DNA of 35,425 nt from Clostridiales bacterium. Lineage in GTDB: Bacteria > Bacillota > Clostridia > Saccharofermentanales > Saccharofermentanaceae. The stretch spans positions 1-35,425 of the forward strand of contig JAGCSR010000005.1 in NCBI GenBank assembly GCA_017964005.1, read 5' to 3'. The notes beneath the pieces were generated by a model. That model saw only the letters and a list, made by a program, of their open reading frames with translations. It was not told the origin of the DNA and made no database searches. Position 1 is the stretch's first letter. Each line of letters opens with the position of its first letter. This document shows, piece after piece, positions 1-7,913 of the stretch. The translations under genes were made by a program, and so were the position numbers.

Positions 1-270
1 ACTTTTGGCCCGAATATTGTCTGCGCCAGACGTCATGCGGTTACATTCCTTTGGAGATATGCAGGCAAACCCGAACCTTCGGTCAAGAAGAACAAGTTCT
101 CCGATGTGTCAGATACGGATTATTTCTATAAGGCGACTCTTAGGGCAACCGAGAAGAATATACTTGTCGGATATTCCGATGGTACATTCCGTCCCAATGG
201 CAACTGCCTGAGGCGCCAGATGGTAACATTGCTCTATAAATATGATAAATACATAAACGGGGGTAAGTAA
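1..270 (+). CDS. SLH-domain surface protein, C-terminal fragment (5' end outside window)
   Basis: Frame 1 is open from the first base to TAA at 268-270, giving 89 residues with no start inside the window. It contains the end of one S-layer homology repeat and one complete repeat (motifs VCARRHAVTFLWR, GYSDGTFRPNG and CLRRQMVTLLYKYDKYING). These match the last two repeats of the next gene almost residue for residue, so this is the tail of a tandem paralogue. SLH repeats normally anchor secreted proteins to cell-wall polymers. Only 2 bp separate this stop from the next start, so the two genes are probably cotranscribed. The N-terminal function cannot be seen. Confidence 0.88.
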   Translation, partial: TFGPNIVCARRHAVTFLWRYAGKPEPSVKKNKFSDVSDTDYFYKATLRATEKNILVGYSDGTFRPNGNCLRRQMVTLLYKYDKYINGGK

Positions 271-272
271 AA

Positions 273-2630
273 ATGAGAAACAGAAAAACATTGTTCAAGG
301 ACATTGTAGCTGCGGCTGCGTGTCTGCTTGTCGTAAGTGGAGTTGTATTAATGTCGGGGGAGAAGGCTTCAGCTGTTACTGAGGTGGCTATAGACGAAAC
401 AAATTTCCCCAGCAAGGATTTAAGAGAATATTTAATGGATACTTATGATATTTACGATACACATTTCGGGTATCTTTCTGAAGAAGAATTATCATATGCA
501 ACTTCGATCTCTTTGATCGAAAAAGATGTAAAGACATTGAAAGGGATAGAGTTGCTTCCGAATCTCGATTATATCTATATTGAGAACTGCGGGTTAGGCG
601 AAGCAGATCTTACACATAACCCTAAGCTTAATAATGTGTACCTTGAGAAAAACAATCTTTCTTCGATAAATGTAAAATATAATCCGGAGCTGGCTAATCT
701 GTTTATTTCAGGCAATAAGATCAAGAATCTTGATCTGTCTCAAAATCCGGATCTTTTAAGACTTGGGTTCGAAGATACTTTGATCGAATCAATAGATCTT
801 TCCAAGAATAAGGAATTGACCGAGATCAGATGCGACAAAAATCCCCAACTGAAATCCATGGATCTGTCAGCAAATGATAAGTTAACTATGTTTAGTTGTA
901 CAGACTCCAGACTCATCAATTTGAAATTCGGGAACCCCAAGGATCTTATATATCTTTTTCTTGAAAATGACAACTTGACCAGTTTGGATCTCAGCAAAAT
1001 GACGAGTTTGGAGCAGCTGTATTGTTGTAAAAATAAATTGTCATCGCTTAATGTAAGCAATTGTTCAAAACTCAGGTTTTTTTCTTGCTGGAAAAATCAA
1101 TTAACAAAAATAGATGTCGGTGGTCTTACCGATCTTGAACTGCTTAACTGTGAAGATAATGAGATAACTTCATTAAGTCTTATTAATCTTGCAAAGTTGC
1201 GTGAAGTTGATTGCAGATATAATAAACTTAGTGAACTTAATCTCTCTAATTGTCCTTCTTTGGAAAGTCTTGAGTGTAACAGCAACCAGATCGGGGCATT
1301 AAATCTGTTGCAGTGTTACAATCTTTATTATCTTACTTGTGAGCAAAATAATATAAAAAAGATCGATATCAGTGCAAGCAGTAAACTCTTAAAGGTATAC
1401 AATGAGGGTAATAAAGAAGAATACAGCACTTATTACGAAATAACTTATGATGAATATCCTGATTCTTACTATTTAAGGTATGACAGGAGTGTCAAGGTAA
1501 TAACGTCGACAATGATCGAACCTACAGATACTCCTACTCCTACACCTACTCCGGCAACAGATATTACGGATGATTATTCCACCGCAACCGTTGCTGTAGG
1601 CAAGACGATAAAACTCGACTCCTCGGTCCTCGGATCGAAGCCTTATACCTGGTCTTCATCCGATAAGAGTATTGCAACTGTTGATTCGGACGGTTATGTT
1701 ACAGGTAAGAAAGTCGGTACTTGTACTATCACGGTTACAAAGGGTGAGAAGAAATTGATCTGTACTCTTACAGTTACTGCTGCAGCTCCTACTCCGACAG
1801 GAAGCGCAAAACCTACCGGATCGGCTAATCCCAATCCTACTAATGCCCCTGCTGATGACAAGAATACAACCACTGCCGAAGCAGCGATTCCGGTTGTCTG
1901 CGGAAAGAGCATTTCTATCAATCCGGCGATCGTTATAGGCAATGGTACATATACCTGGCAATCTTCCGATACTAAGGTTGCCACTGTTGATTCCAAAGGT
2001 GTTGTTACGGGCAAGATGGCAGGTATGGTCAATATTGTCGTAAAGAACGGTAAAAAGACTCTTATTCAGCCTGTTACGGTCCTTTATAAGGATGTAACCA
2101 GCAAGAAGGATTTCTGGTATGCTCCTACAAATTACCTTACTGCCAAGGGCGTTGTAAAAGGTTATGACAAACAGACCAAGTTCAAGCCTGCCAACAAGTG
2201 TACACGTGCACAGATGGTTACATTCATCTGGAGACTCCAGGGAGAACCGGCACCTAAGGCAAAGACATGTAAGTTCAAGGATGTTAAGAAATCAGATTAT
2301 TTCTATAAGGCATGTATCTGGGGCAACGAGAACCATATCGTTGAGGGATACAAGAACGGAACATTCGGCCCTCAGATCGTATGCGCAAGAAAGCATGCCG
2401 TAACATTCCTTTGGAGACTTGCAGGACAGCCCAAGCCTTCATCTACGAAGAACAAGTTCAAGGATGTAAAGGAGAAGGATTATTACTATAAGGCGACTCT
2501 CTGGGCTTCCGAGAAGGGAATTCTTGCAGGATACTCTGACGGAACCTTCAAGCCGAACGGAGACTGCCTGAGACGCCAGATGGTAACATTCCTGTATAAG
2601 TATGATAAGTTTATCAATGGTAAAGGATGA
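273..2630 (+). CDS. Secreted LRR / Ig-like / SLH surface protein
   Basis: 785 residues. Residues 1-34 look like a signal peptide (basic N-terminus, hydrophobic stretch, ASA before the mature end). About 70-390 are leucine-rich repeats of 21-22 residues, with patterns such as LxxLxCxxNxLxxLxLS resembling internalin-type repeats. A Thr-Pro linker (TPTPTPTP) leads into two bacterial Ig-like (Big_2) domains at about 437-508 and 537-608, each with a WxSSDxxxATVDxxGxVTG core and separated by a second Pro/Thr/Asn linker. Residues 609-785 are three SLH repeats (CTRAQMVTFIWR, CARKHAVTFLWR, CLRRQMVTFLYK). The likely role is a wall-anchored binding protein; its ligand is unknown. The start at 273 has a GGGGG stretch about 8 bp upstream. 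The LRR part is visibly more AT-rich than the SLH part. Confidence 0.9.
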   Translation: MRNRKTLFKDIVAAAACLLVVSGVVLMSGEKASAVTEVAIDETNFPSKDLREYLMDTYDIYDTHFGYLSEEELSYATSISLIEKDVKTLKGIELLPNLDYIYIENCGLGEADLTHNPKLNNVYLEKNNLSSINVKYNPELANLFISGNKIKNLDLSQNPDLLRLGFEDTLIESIDLSKNKELTEIRCDKNPQLKSMDLSANDKLTMFSCTDSRLINLKFGNPKDLIYLFLENDNLTSLDLSKMTSLEQLYCCKNKLSSLNVSNCSKLRFFSCWKNQLTKIDVGGLTDLELLNCEDNEITSLSLINLAKLREVDCRYNKLSELNLSNCPSLESLECNSNQIGALNLLQCYNLYYLTCEQNNIKKIDISASSKLLKVYNEGNKEEYSTYYEITYDEYPDSYYLRYDRSVKVITSTMIEPTDTPTPTPTPATDITDDYSTATVAVGKTIKLDSSVLGSKPYTWSSSDKSIATVDSDGYVTGKKVGTCTITVTKGEKKLICTLTVTAAAPTPTGSAKPTGSANPNPTNAPADDKNTTTAEAAIPVVCGKSISINPAIVIGNGTYTWQSSDTKVATVDSKGVVTGKMAGMVNIVVKNGKKTLIQPVTVLYKDVTSKKDFWYAPTNYLTAKGVVKGYDKQTKFKPANKCTRAQMVTFIWRLQGEPAPKAKTCKFKDVKKSDYFYKACIWGNENHIVEGYKNGTFGPQIVCARKHAVTFLWRLAGQPKPSSTKNKFKDVKEKDYYYKATLWASEKGILAGYSDGTFKPNGDCLRRQMVTFLYKYDKFINGKG

Positions 2631-2640
2631 ATGATTCCGT

Positions 2641-2669
2641 TTGACATTGCTTTATTTGTCTGATAGATT
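2641..2669 (+). promoter_or_regulatory. Sigma-A-type promoter for the leuA leader
   Basis: TTGACA at 2641-2646 and TAGATT at 2664-2669 are separated by 17 bp. The -35 is perfect and the -10 matches 4 of 6. It lies 11 bp after the SLH gene stop and about 20 bp before the first T-box stem, where a T-box transcript should begin. Confidence 0.65.
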
Positions 2670-2689
2670 AATGACAATTGAATAATCAA

Positions 2690-2967
2690 CAAAGGCGTTG
2701 ATGAGGAATAGTACCTTTTGTAAGGTCTTAGCAGAGAAGAGTCGGTTGGTGCGAGACTTCAAGACCAAGCTTTAGGGAACTCGCCTCGGAGCTGTCCTTC
2801 AGAACTCCGGTAAGGATAGTAAGGAGGAACGTCTTGATCTTACGTTACAAGGATCAGGATAAAGCTTATATGCTTTGTCTGATGAGTGCATTCCTTAACG
2901 GAATGAAGTAGAGTGGTACCGCGAATGACCCTTCGTCTCTATGGAGATGAAGGGTCTTATTGTTTTT
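2690..2967 (+). promoter_or_regulatory. T-box riboswitch (tRNA-Leu sensing) upstream of leuA
   Basis: The leader has the T-box landmarks in order. The stem I base GTTGATGAGGAATAGTACC is at 2698-2715 and the apical GGTTGGTGCGAG at about 2744-2755. A specifier region GGGAACTCGCC at 2776-2786 places CTC (Leu) at 2780-2782. The antiterminator bulge TGGTACCGCG is at 2914-2923. An intrinsic terminator follows: GACCCTTC (2927-2934) pairs with GAAGGGTC (2949-2956), the stem extends inward through GTCTC/GAGAT, and a T-rich run lies at 2957-2967. Family knowledge: uncharged tRNA binds stem I and the T-box bulge, stabilises the antiterminator and permits transcription. The CTC specifier agrees with the downstream leucine gene. 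The exact specifier is read by analogy. Confidence 0.95.
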
Positions 2968-2979
2968 GGAGGTACAACT

Positions 2980-4656
2980 ATGAACAGGATGAACTGCGGT
3001 AAGTATGAGGCTCTGCCGGCAATAGATCTGCCAGACCGAAAGTGGCCGTCGAATCGTATAACCAAAGCGCCGGAATGGTGTTCCGTCGATCTTCGCGACG
3101 GTAATCAGGCGCTGGAAGTGCCTATGACGCTTGAACAGAAGGCTGCTTTCTTCGGATTCCTTGTTGATCTCGGGTTTAAGACCATAGAGATCGGGTTCCC
3201 GGCTGCGTCCGATACTGACTATAACTTCTGCAGATATCTGATCGATAATGATCTGATACCTGATGATGTTGCGGTGCAGGTGCTGACCCAGTCCCGTAAA
3301 CATATCATAGATAAGACAATGGAAGCGCTTAAAGGCTGTAAGAAAGCAGTTGTCCATTTATATAATTCGACCAGCACACTTCAGCGCGATGTGGTGTTCG
3401 GGTTCGGATGCCGTGAATGTATCGATCTTGCAGTCAAGGGTGCGCAGATGATAGCGGATTATATTGCTCAGGATGATTCCGGCACGGATTTTATACTTGA
3501 ATATTCTCCTGAGAGCTTCTCTTCGACCGAACCTGAGTTTGCAGTTGAGATCTGTGATGCCGTATTGGATGTATGGAAGCCGACTCCTGACAAGAAGGCG
3601 ATAATCAATCTGCCTGAGACTGTCGAATACCAGTCTCCAAATGTTTATGCGGACAGGATAGAGTATTTCTGCCGCAATACGCGTTACCGTGATTCCATAA
3701 TCGTGTCGCTTCATACACATAATGACAGAGGATGCGCTGTTGCTTCTTCCGAACTCGGTCTGATGGCGGGTGCTGATAGGGTTGAAGGTACTCTGTTCGG
3801 CAATGGCGAGAGGACGGGTAATGTGGATATCATTACTCTGGCTATCAATATGCTCATGACGGGTGTTGATCCCAAACTGGATTTCTCCGACATGAATAAG
3901 ATAATCGAGATGTATGAATACTGTACCGGAATGGTAGTCGAACCCAGACATCCCTGGGCAGGCAAACTGGTATTTACTGCATTCTCCGGATCTCATCAGG
4001 ATGCCATCAACAAGGGCATGAAGAAGATGGAGACAGAAGGTTCCACTGTTTGGGCTGTTCCTTATCTGCCGATAGATCCTGCTGATGTAGGCCGGGATTA
4101 CGAACCGATCATCAGGATCAACGCACAGTCTGGAAGAGGCGGTATCTTCTTTGTTCTCGACAAATACTTCGGGATTCAGCTGCCTAAGCCTTTCCAGCGC
4201 GAATTCCTGTCTTATGTCAAGCGTGAGACTGATGAGAACAATACGGAATTGCTGCCGCAACAGGTTTTCGATCTGTTCGATGACGAATTCATCAATGTAA
4301 TGGAACCTTATTGGGTACTGTCTTTCGCTGAGGCTATAGTTTCTGAAGGTGAGTCTGAGGTCAAGGCCACGATCACTGATAACAGGGTCGAGAAGGAGAT
4401 AACAGGACGCGGCAACGGTCTCCTCGCAGGCTTCGTCAACGCCTTCTGTGAGTATACCGGCGTTAAGTTCTATATCAATAACTACAGCCAGCATTCAATG
4501 AAGAGTGGTTCCGATTCTGCTGCTATCTCTTATGTCGAGATCAAAGTGGACGGTTCAGACAAAACATATCTCGGAGCGGGAGTATCAAGTTCCGTCACCA
4601 AATCTTCCGTACGCGCTGTCGTATCTGCATATAACAGGATGATAAGAGAATCTTGA
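2980..4656 (+). CDS. leuA: 2-isopropylmalate synthase
   Basis: Catalyses the first committed step of leucine synthesis, condensing acetyl-CoA with 2-ketoisovalerate. ATG at 2980 is chosen because GGAGG lies at 2969-2973 and because the longer frame from 2941 starts inside the T-box terminator. This gives 558 residues. The catalytic DLRDGNQ motif is at about 37-43, the metal-binding HTHND motif at 245-249, and GNGERTGN follows. The C-terminal part from about 440 fits the regulatory LeuA dimer domain. The opening (PDRKWPSNRITKAPEWCSVD) and length fit the long yeast/actinobacterial LeuA type. Control is by the T-box just upstream. No leuB, leuC or leuD is adjacent. Confidence 0.95.
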   Translation: MNRMNCGKYEALPAIDLPDRKWPSNRITKAPEWCSVDLRDGNQALEVPMTLEQKAAFFGFLVDLGFKTIEIGFPAASDTDYNFCRYLIDNDLIPDDVAVQVLTQSRKHIIDKTMEALKGCKKAVVHLYNSTSTLQRDVVFGFGCRECIDLAVKGAQMIADYIAQDDSGTDFILEYSPESFSSTEPEFAVEICDAVLDVWKPTPDKKAIINLPETVEYQSPNVYADRIEYFCRNTRYRDSIIVSLHTHNDRGCAVASSELGLMAGADRVEGTLFGNGERTGNVDIITLAINMLMTGVDPKLDFSDMNKIIEMYEYCTGMVVEPRHPWAGKLVFTAFSGSHQDAINKGMKKMETEGSTVWAVPYLPIDPADVGRDYEPIIRINAQSGRGGIFFVLDKYFGIQLPKPFQREFLSYVKRETDENNTELLPQQVFDLFDDEFINVMEPYWVLSFAEAIVSEGESEVKATITDNRVEKEITGRGNGLLAGFVNAFCEYTGVKFYINNYSQHSMKSGSDSAAISYVEIKVDGSDKTYLGAGVSSSVTKSSVRAVVSAYNRMIRES

Positions 4657-4664
4657 TGTAATTG

Positions 4665-4785
4665 TTACTGTAAATGCCTAAACTCGTTACTGTACAGTAA
4701 CGAGTTTTCGTAGTTGCAGTAATATATTACTGTAATGGATAAGTTCTGTTACTGCACAGTAATGATATTGCATGATAACAGTAAC
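4665..4785. repeat. Cluster of TTACTG/CAGTAA palindromes in a convergent gap
   Basis: Five occurrences of the same arms lie within 121 bp. These are TTACTGTA at 4665-4672; a 28-bp perfect palindrome at 4680-4707 centred on TTACTGTACAGTAA; CAGTAATATATTACTG at 4717-4732 (perfect); TTACTGCACAGTAA at 4749-4762 (one central mismatch); and ACAGTAAC at 4778-4785. The gap lies between the 3' ends of leuA and the carboxypeptidase gene. Confidence 0.85.
4680..4708. terminator. Probable bidirectional terminator between leuA and the carboxypeptidase gene
   Basis: A perfect 28-bp palindrome (AAACTCGTTACTG and its complement) begins with A residues and ends in TTTT. It can therefore form a hairpin followed by U residues on either strand. 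Its position between convergent genes fits termination in both directions, though the T-tract is short. Confidence 0.6.
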
Positions 4786-4800
4786 GGAATCAAAATTTTC

Positions 4801-6327
4801 TTAGAGCATCTTGGATCTGCCGCGGAAATTATCTCCTTTGCGGCGGATAAGCATATGCCTGAAGATGAGAAGAGATACTATCAGGATCAGGATGAGTCCT
4901 GCAACGACTGCTGCAGTGATAAGGATGTTCCTTATAGGTGTGAGGGTTGATTTCTTCTCGGGATTAATCTCAACTATGCCTGACTTGCGGCGTATCTCGA
5001 TATTGATGTTGCCAACCACATATGTCTTGTCGGAATAGACTTTGCAAAGCGGGATGTTGAGTTCCTGCTTGCTCTGTGTTGTATCCACAACGACATCGGC
5101 CAATTCAACTTTGTTGGTAGATCCCATCTGGGCACGGCCTGCAGTTATCGTAAGATAATCTACATAGGAAGTATTCTCCTCAGAAAGATACAGATCCGTC
5201 TGCGAAAGGAGTTCTTCGAGCTGCTGGTTGGTCTCGTTGACAAGTCCGGTGAATTCCGAAGGATCGATAGAAACCGTTGTGAAGTCAGAATATCCGTACT
5301 CGAAAAGCGAGATAAGATCGGAATATCTGGATGTGGCGGTTGTGGCATTAAGGACAACGCCTATCAGTGTGCGGTCATTCTTTCTTGAAGCGGCGCAGAG
5401 CGTATATCCGGCGGTATCTGTATAACCGGTCTTGCCGCCGATGTAGTATTCGTATCCGTATTCAGTTGTGCATACGAATCTGTTGGCATTTGTAAGTTCT
5501 CTGGATTCGCTGTATTTGTTGGTGGCAGGGATCGTATAGGACAGGGTCTTAGCGATCTTGGTATAGTCAGTCTTGGTAACGGCTTCTTCCAGGATGAGAG
5601 CAAGATCGTATGCGGATAACATGTTGGTGGATTTTGCCTGACCGTAAGAAGATGTAAATGTTGTGTTGATGCATCCGATCTCTTTGGCTTTGGCATTCAT
5701 CTTTTTGCAGAAATCTTCCTCTGTGCCGCCCATGTACATTCCGAGGACCAAAGCCGCGTCGTTGGCGGATTTGAGAACGGAAGCATAAACCAGATCCTTG
5801 ACGGAGATCTCTTCGTTCTCCTGAAGTCCCAGTTTGACATAGTCATCTGTTATAAGGGATATCTGAGCAGCCATATCCGAATTGATCGTAACGGTCTCGG
5901 ACATATCCAATGTCTCGAGTGCCAGAAGGACGGTCATGACCTTAGTGGTGGAGGCCGGCTCCATTCTGTCGTTATAGTTATGTCCTGCTATTATCGCGCC
6001 GGATTCGGCATCATAGAGGATATAAGCTGAAGATGAGATCTTGGGAAGGTTCCCCTGGTCTTCAGTCAGAAGATCGTTCCTCTGCATTTCTACCGTAATG
6101 AGCTTATTAGCCGGTTCCGTTGTAATATCGGTCGCGTCAGGATCGTTGATGGATGCGGAGGGCTGAGTCTCATCGGTATTGTCGGTATTTTGTGCTGTAG
6201 CCGCAGTTTCGCCTTCGCCGGGCTCCGGATCTGCATATACGGATGCGCCGAACGACAGGAAGGCAACACAAACCAAAGATGCCGCAATAGCTTTGATTAT
6301 AGTATTTTTGAAGTTTCTAATAGCCAT
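4801..6327 (-). CDS. Serine-type D-Ala-D-Ala carboxypeptidase (peptidase S11)
   Basis: 508 residues. A penicillin-binding-protein-5-like enzyme that trims the terminal D-Ala from peptidoglycan stem peptides outside the membrane. Residues 1-32 form a signal peptide, followed by an acidic, Thr-rich linker to about 75. The S11 catalytic set is complete: STTK at 126-129 (nucleophile Ser126), SAN at 187-189 and KTG at 299-301. A C-terminal hydrophobic segment at about 465-490, followed by basic residues, suggests a transmembrane anchor where many relatives use an amphipathic helix. No Shine-Dalgarno sequence is visible before the ATG; a TATAAT box ends only 8 bp upstream. It is divergent from miaB. 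The dacA/dacB/dacF paralogue cannot be assigned. Confidence 0.93.
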   Translation of the reverse strand: MAIRNFKNTIIKAIAASLVCVAFLSFGASVYADPEPGEGETAATAQNTDNTDETQPSASINDPDATDITTEPANKLITVEMQRNDLLTEDQGNLPKISSSAYILYDAESGAIIAGHNYNDRMEPASTTKVMTVLLALETLDMSETVTINSDMAAQISLITDDYVKLGLQENEEISVKDLVYASVLKSANDAALVLGMYMGGTEEDFCKKMNAKAKEIGCINTTFTSSYGQAKSTNMLSAYDLALILEEAVTKTDYTKIAKTLSYTIPATNKYSESRELTNANRFVCTTEYGYEYYIGGKTGYTDTAGYTLCAASRKNDRTLIGVVLNATTATSRYSDLISLFEYGYSDFTTVSIDPSEFTGLVNETNQQLEELLSQTDLYLSEENTSYVDYLTITAGRAQMGSTNKVELADVVVDTTQSKQELNIPLCKVYSDKTYVVGNINIEIRRKSGIVEINPEKKSTLTPIRNILITAAVVAGLILILIVSLLIFRHMLIRRKGDNFRGRSKML

Positions 6328-6335
6328 ATGTATGC

Positions 6336-6341
6336 ATTATA
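6336..6341 (-). promoter_or_regulatory. -10 box immediately before the carboxypeptidase start (possible leaderless promoter)
   Basis: On the minus strand TATAAT is followed by GCATACAT and then ATG. The 8-bp gap places the expected transcription start at or next to the start codon. I see no convincing -35 at 16-18 bp. The same arrangement occurs before the gene at 15084. Confidence 0.45.
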
Positions 6342-6363
6342 TATTATTTTTTATTTTTAGGAT

Positions 6364-6392
6364 TACAAACATATTGCATTATCTTGTATAAT
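6364..6392 (+). promoter_or_regulatory. Candidate promoter of the miaB operon
   Basis: A perfect TATAAT lies at 6387-6392, with a poor -35 (TTACAA, 6364-6369) at 17-bp spacing. It leaves a leader of about 18 nt before the SD and ATG at 6417. Confidence 0.5.
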
Positions 6393-6416
6393 ATCTCGGT
6401 AGAAATGAGGAATAAT

Positions 6417-7913
6417 ATGGCAATTCATACAATCGGCGATAAAGACATAGAGGCTGTAAGAAGGGCCTCACAGGACTTAAGAGAGTATTTCGGTTCCAGG
6501 GCAGAAGAGCTTGGAAGACCTTTGACATATAATCTTATAACTTACGGATGCCAACTCAATGAATCCGACAGCGAAAAGCTGGCCGGAATGCTTGAGAGCT
6601 TCGGGCTTATTCCCGTTGATATCACAAGGAACAGCGAACATCTGATACCTGCAGATGTCGTTGTGATGAACACATGTGCCATCAGGGAGAATGCCGAAGA
6701 CCGGCTTTTCGGCAATCTCGGTGTATATAAGAAGTTCAAGAAGGACAGATCTGTGTCTTTCATAGCTGTCTGCGGCTGTATGATGAAGATAGATAAGAAT
6801 GTTGACAGGATCAAGAAGTCCTATCCTTATGTTGATCTTGTCTTCGATCCTCAGCAACTTCACAGATTCCCTGAACTGGTCCGGGATTCTTTGGCTGTCA
6901 AGTCGCAGAGGGTAGATATCGATACGATCGACTATCTGGTTGAAGATGAATATATTCCCATTAAGAGAGATCGAAGGTTCAGGGCGCTGATCCCTATCAT
7001 GTACGGATGCAATAATTTCTGCAATTATTGTGTTGTTCCATATACAAGAGGCCGGGAGCGCTCCAGGAATTTTGACTGTATTGTTGAAGAACTCCGTTCT
7101 ATTGCGGATTCCGGCTACAGGGAAGTAATGCTCCTTGGACAGAATGTCAACTCCTACAAGGGTGTGGATAATGAAGGCAGGACCCGTTCTTTTGCCGATG
7201 TATTGGATGCCGCATCCTCTATTAAGGAGTTTTCCAGAGTCAGGTTTATGTCGTCACATCCCAAGGATCTGTCACAGGATGTTCTGTCTCTTATGGGAGA
7301 ACGGGATAATATCGAGAAACATCTGCATCTTGCGCTCCAGTCAGGATCCGACAGGATCTTAAAGCTCATGAACAGACCTTATGATATTGAGAAGTTCCTG
7401 AATATTGCGGATTCTTTCCGGAAGAAAGTTCCGGGAGGAAGCCTTACTACGGATATAATCGTAGGATTTCCCGGAGAGTCTGAAGCGGACTTCGAGCTGA
7501 CATTGGAAGCTGTTAAGAAGGCAGCGTTTGACGCTGCATTTACATTTGAGTTCTCGGCAAGACCAGGGACACCTGCATATGATTACGAGGATAAAGTGCC
7601 TGCAGAAGTCGTAAGCGCAAGATTTGCAAGGCTCCTGGAGGTTCAGAATGAACTGGCGTTCAAGTCTAATTCCGCTTTGGTCGGCAAAGTCTTCGAAGTG
7701 CTTACCGAAGGTATTAGCAAGGGCGATGAGACGATCTACTCCGGCAGGACTATCACGAATCACCTGGTAAATTTCAAGGCGGATGAAGAATATCTTAAGA
7801 AAGCCGGAATAGAAGGTTCCGATGATCTGGAAGGCGCCCTTATCCCTGTCCGGATTGAGAGGGCCAGACCATATTCGGTTGACGGTGTAATGGCGGGGGA
7901 TATCATAAGATGA
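6417..7913 (+). CDS. miaB: tRNA-2-methylthio-N6-dimethylallyladenosine synthase
   Basis: Radical SAM methylthiotransferase that adds the 2-methylthio group to i6A37 of tRNAs, acting after MiaA, which is encoded by the last gene of this operon. ATG 6417 is preferred: GAGGAA at 6407-6412 provides the SD, and a start at 6384 would lie inside the promoter. The protein has 498 residues. The N-terminal cluster cysteines are C45 (YGCQ), C87 (NTCAIR) and C121 (CGCM). The radical-SAM CxxxCxxC is at C198, C202 and C205 (GCNNFCNYC). The C-terminal 70 or so residues fit a TRAM domain. The stop overlaps the mutS start by 4 bp (ATGA). Confidence 0.95.
   Translation: MAIHTIGDKDIEAVRRASQDLREYFGSRAEELGRPLTYNLITYGCQLNESDSEKLAGMLESFGLIPVDITRNSEHLIPADVVVMNTCAIRENAEDRLFGNLGVYKKFKKDRSVSFIAVCGCMMKIDKNVDRIKKSYPYVDLVFDPQQLHRFPELVRDSLAVKSQRVDIDTIDYLVEDEYIPIKRDRRFRALIPIMYGCNNFCNYCVVPYTRGRERSRNFDCIVEELRSIADSGYREVMLLGQNVNSYKGVDNEGRTRSFADVLDAASSIKEFSRVRFMSSHPKDLSQDVLSLMGERDNIEKHLHLALQSGSDRILKLMNRPYDIEKFLNIADSFRKKVPGGSLTTDIIVGFPGESEADFELTLEAVKKAAFDAAFTFEFSARPGTPAYDYEDKVPAEVVSARFARLLEVQNELAFKSNSALVGKVFEVLTEGISKGDETIYSGRTITNHLVNFKADEEYLKKAGIEGSDDLEGALIPVRIERARPYSVDGVMAGDIIR

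Noticed and set aside
5..211. 68-codon frame at the window start
   Set aside because: Out of frame with the clear SLH protein tail that is open across 1-270.
2941..2979. Longer leuA start at 2941
   Set aside because: That ATG is in the loop of the T-box terminator hairpin; ATG 2980 has the GGAGG site.
3358..4494. 378-codon minus-strand frame opposite leuA
   Set aside because: Antisense shadow of a well-supported LeuA, with no SD or family resemblance.
4735..4950. 71-codon plus-strand frame after leuA
   Set aside because: It lies over the palindrome cluster and the end of the carboxypeptidase gene, has no SD and looks like no protein family.
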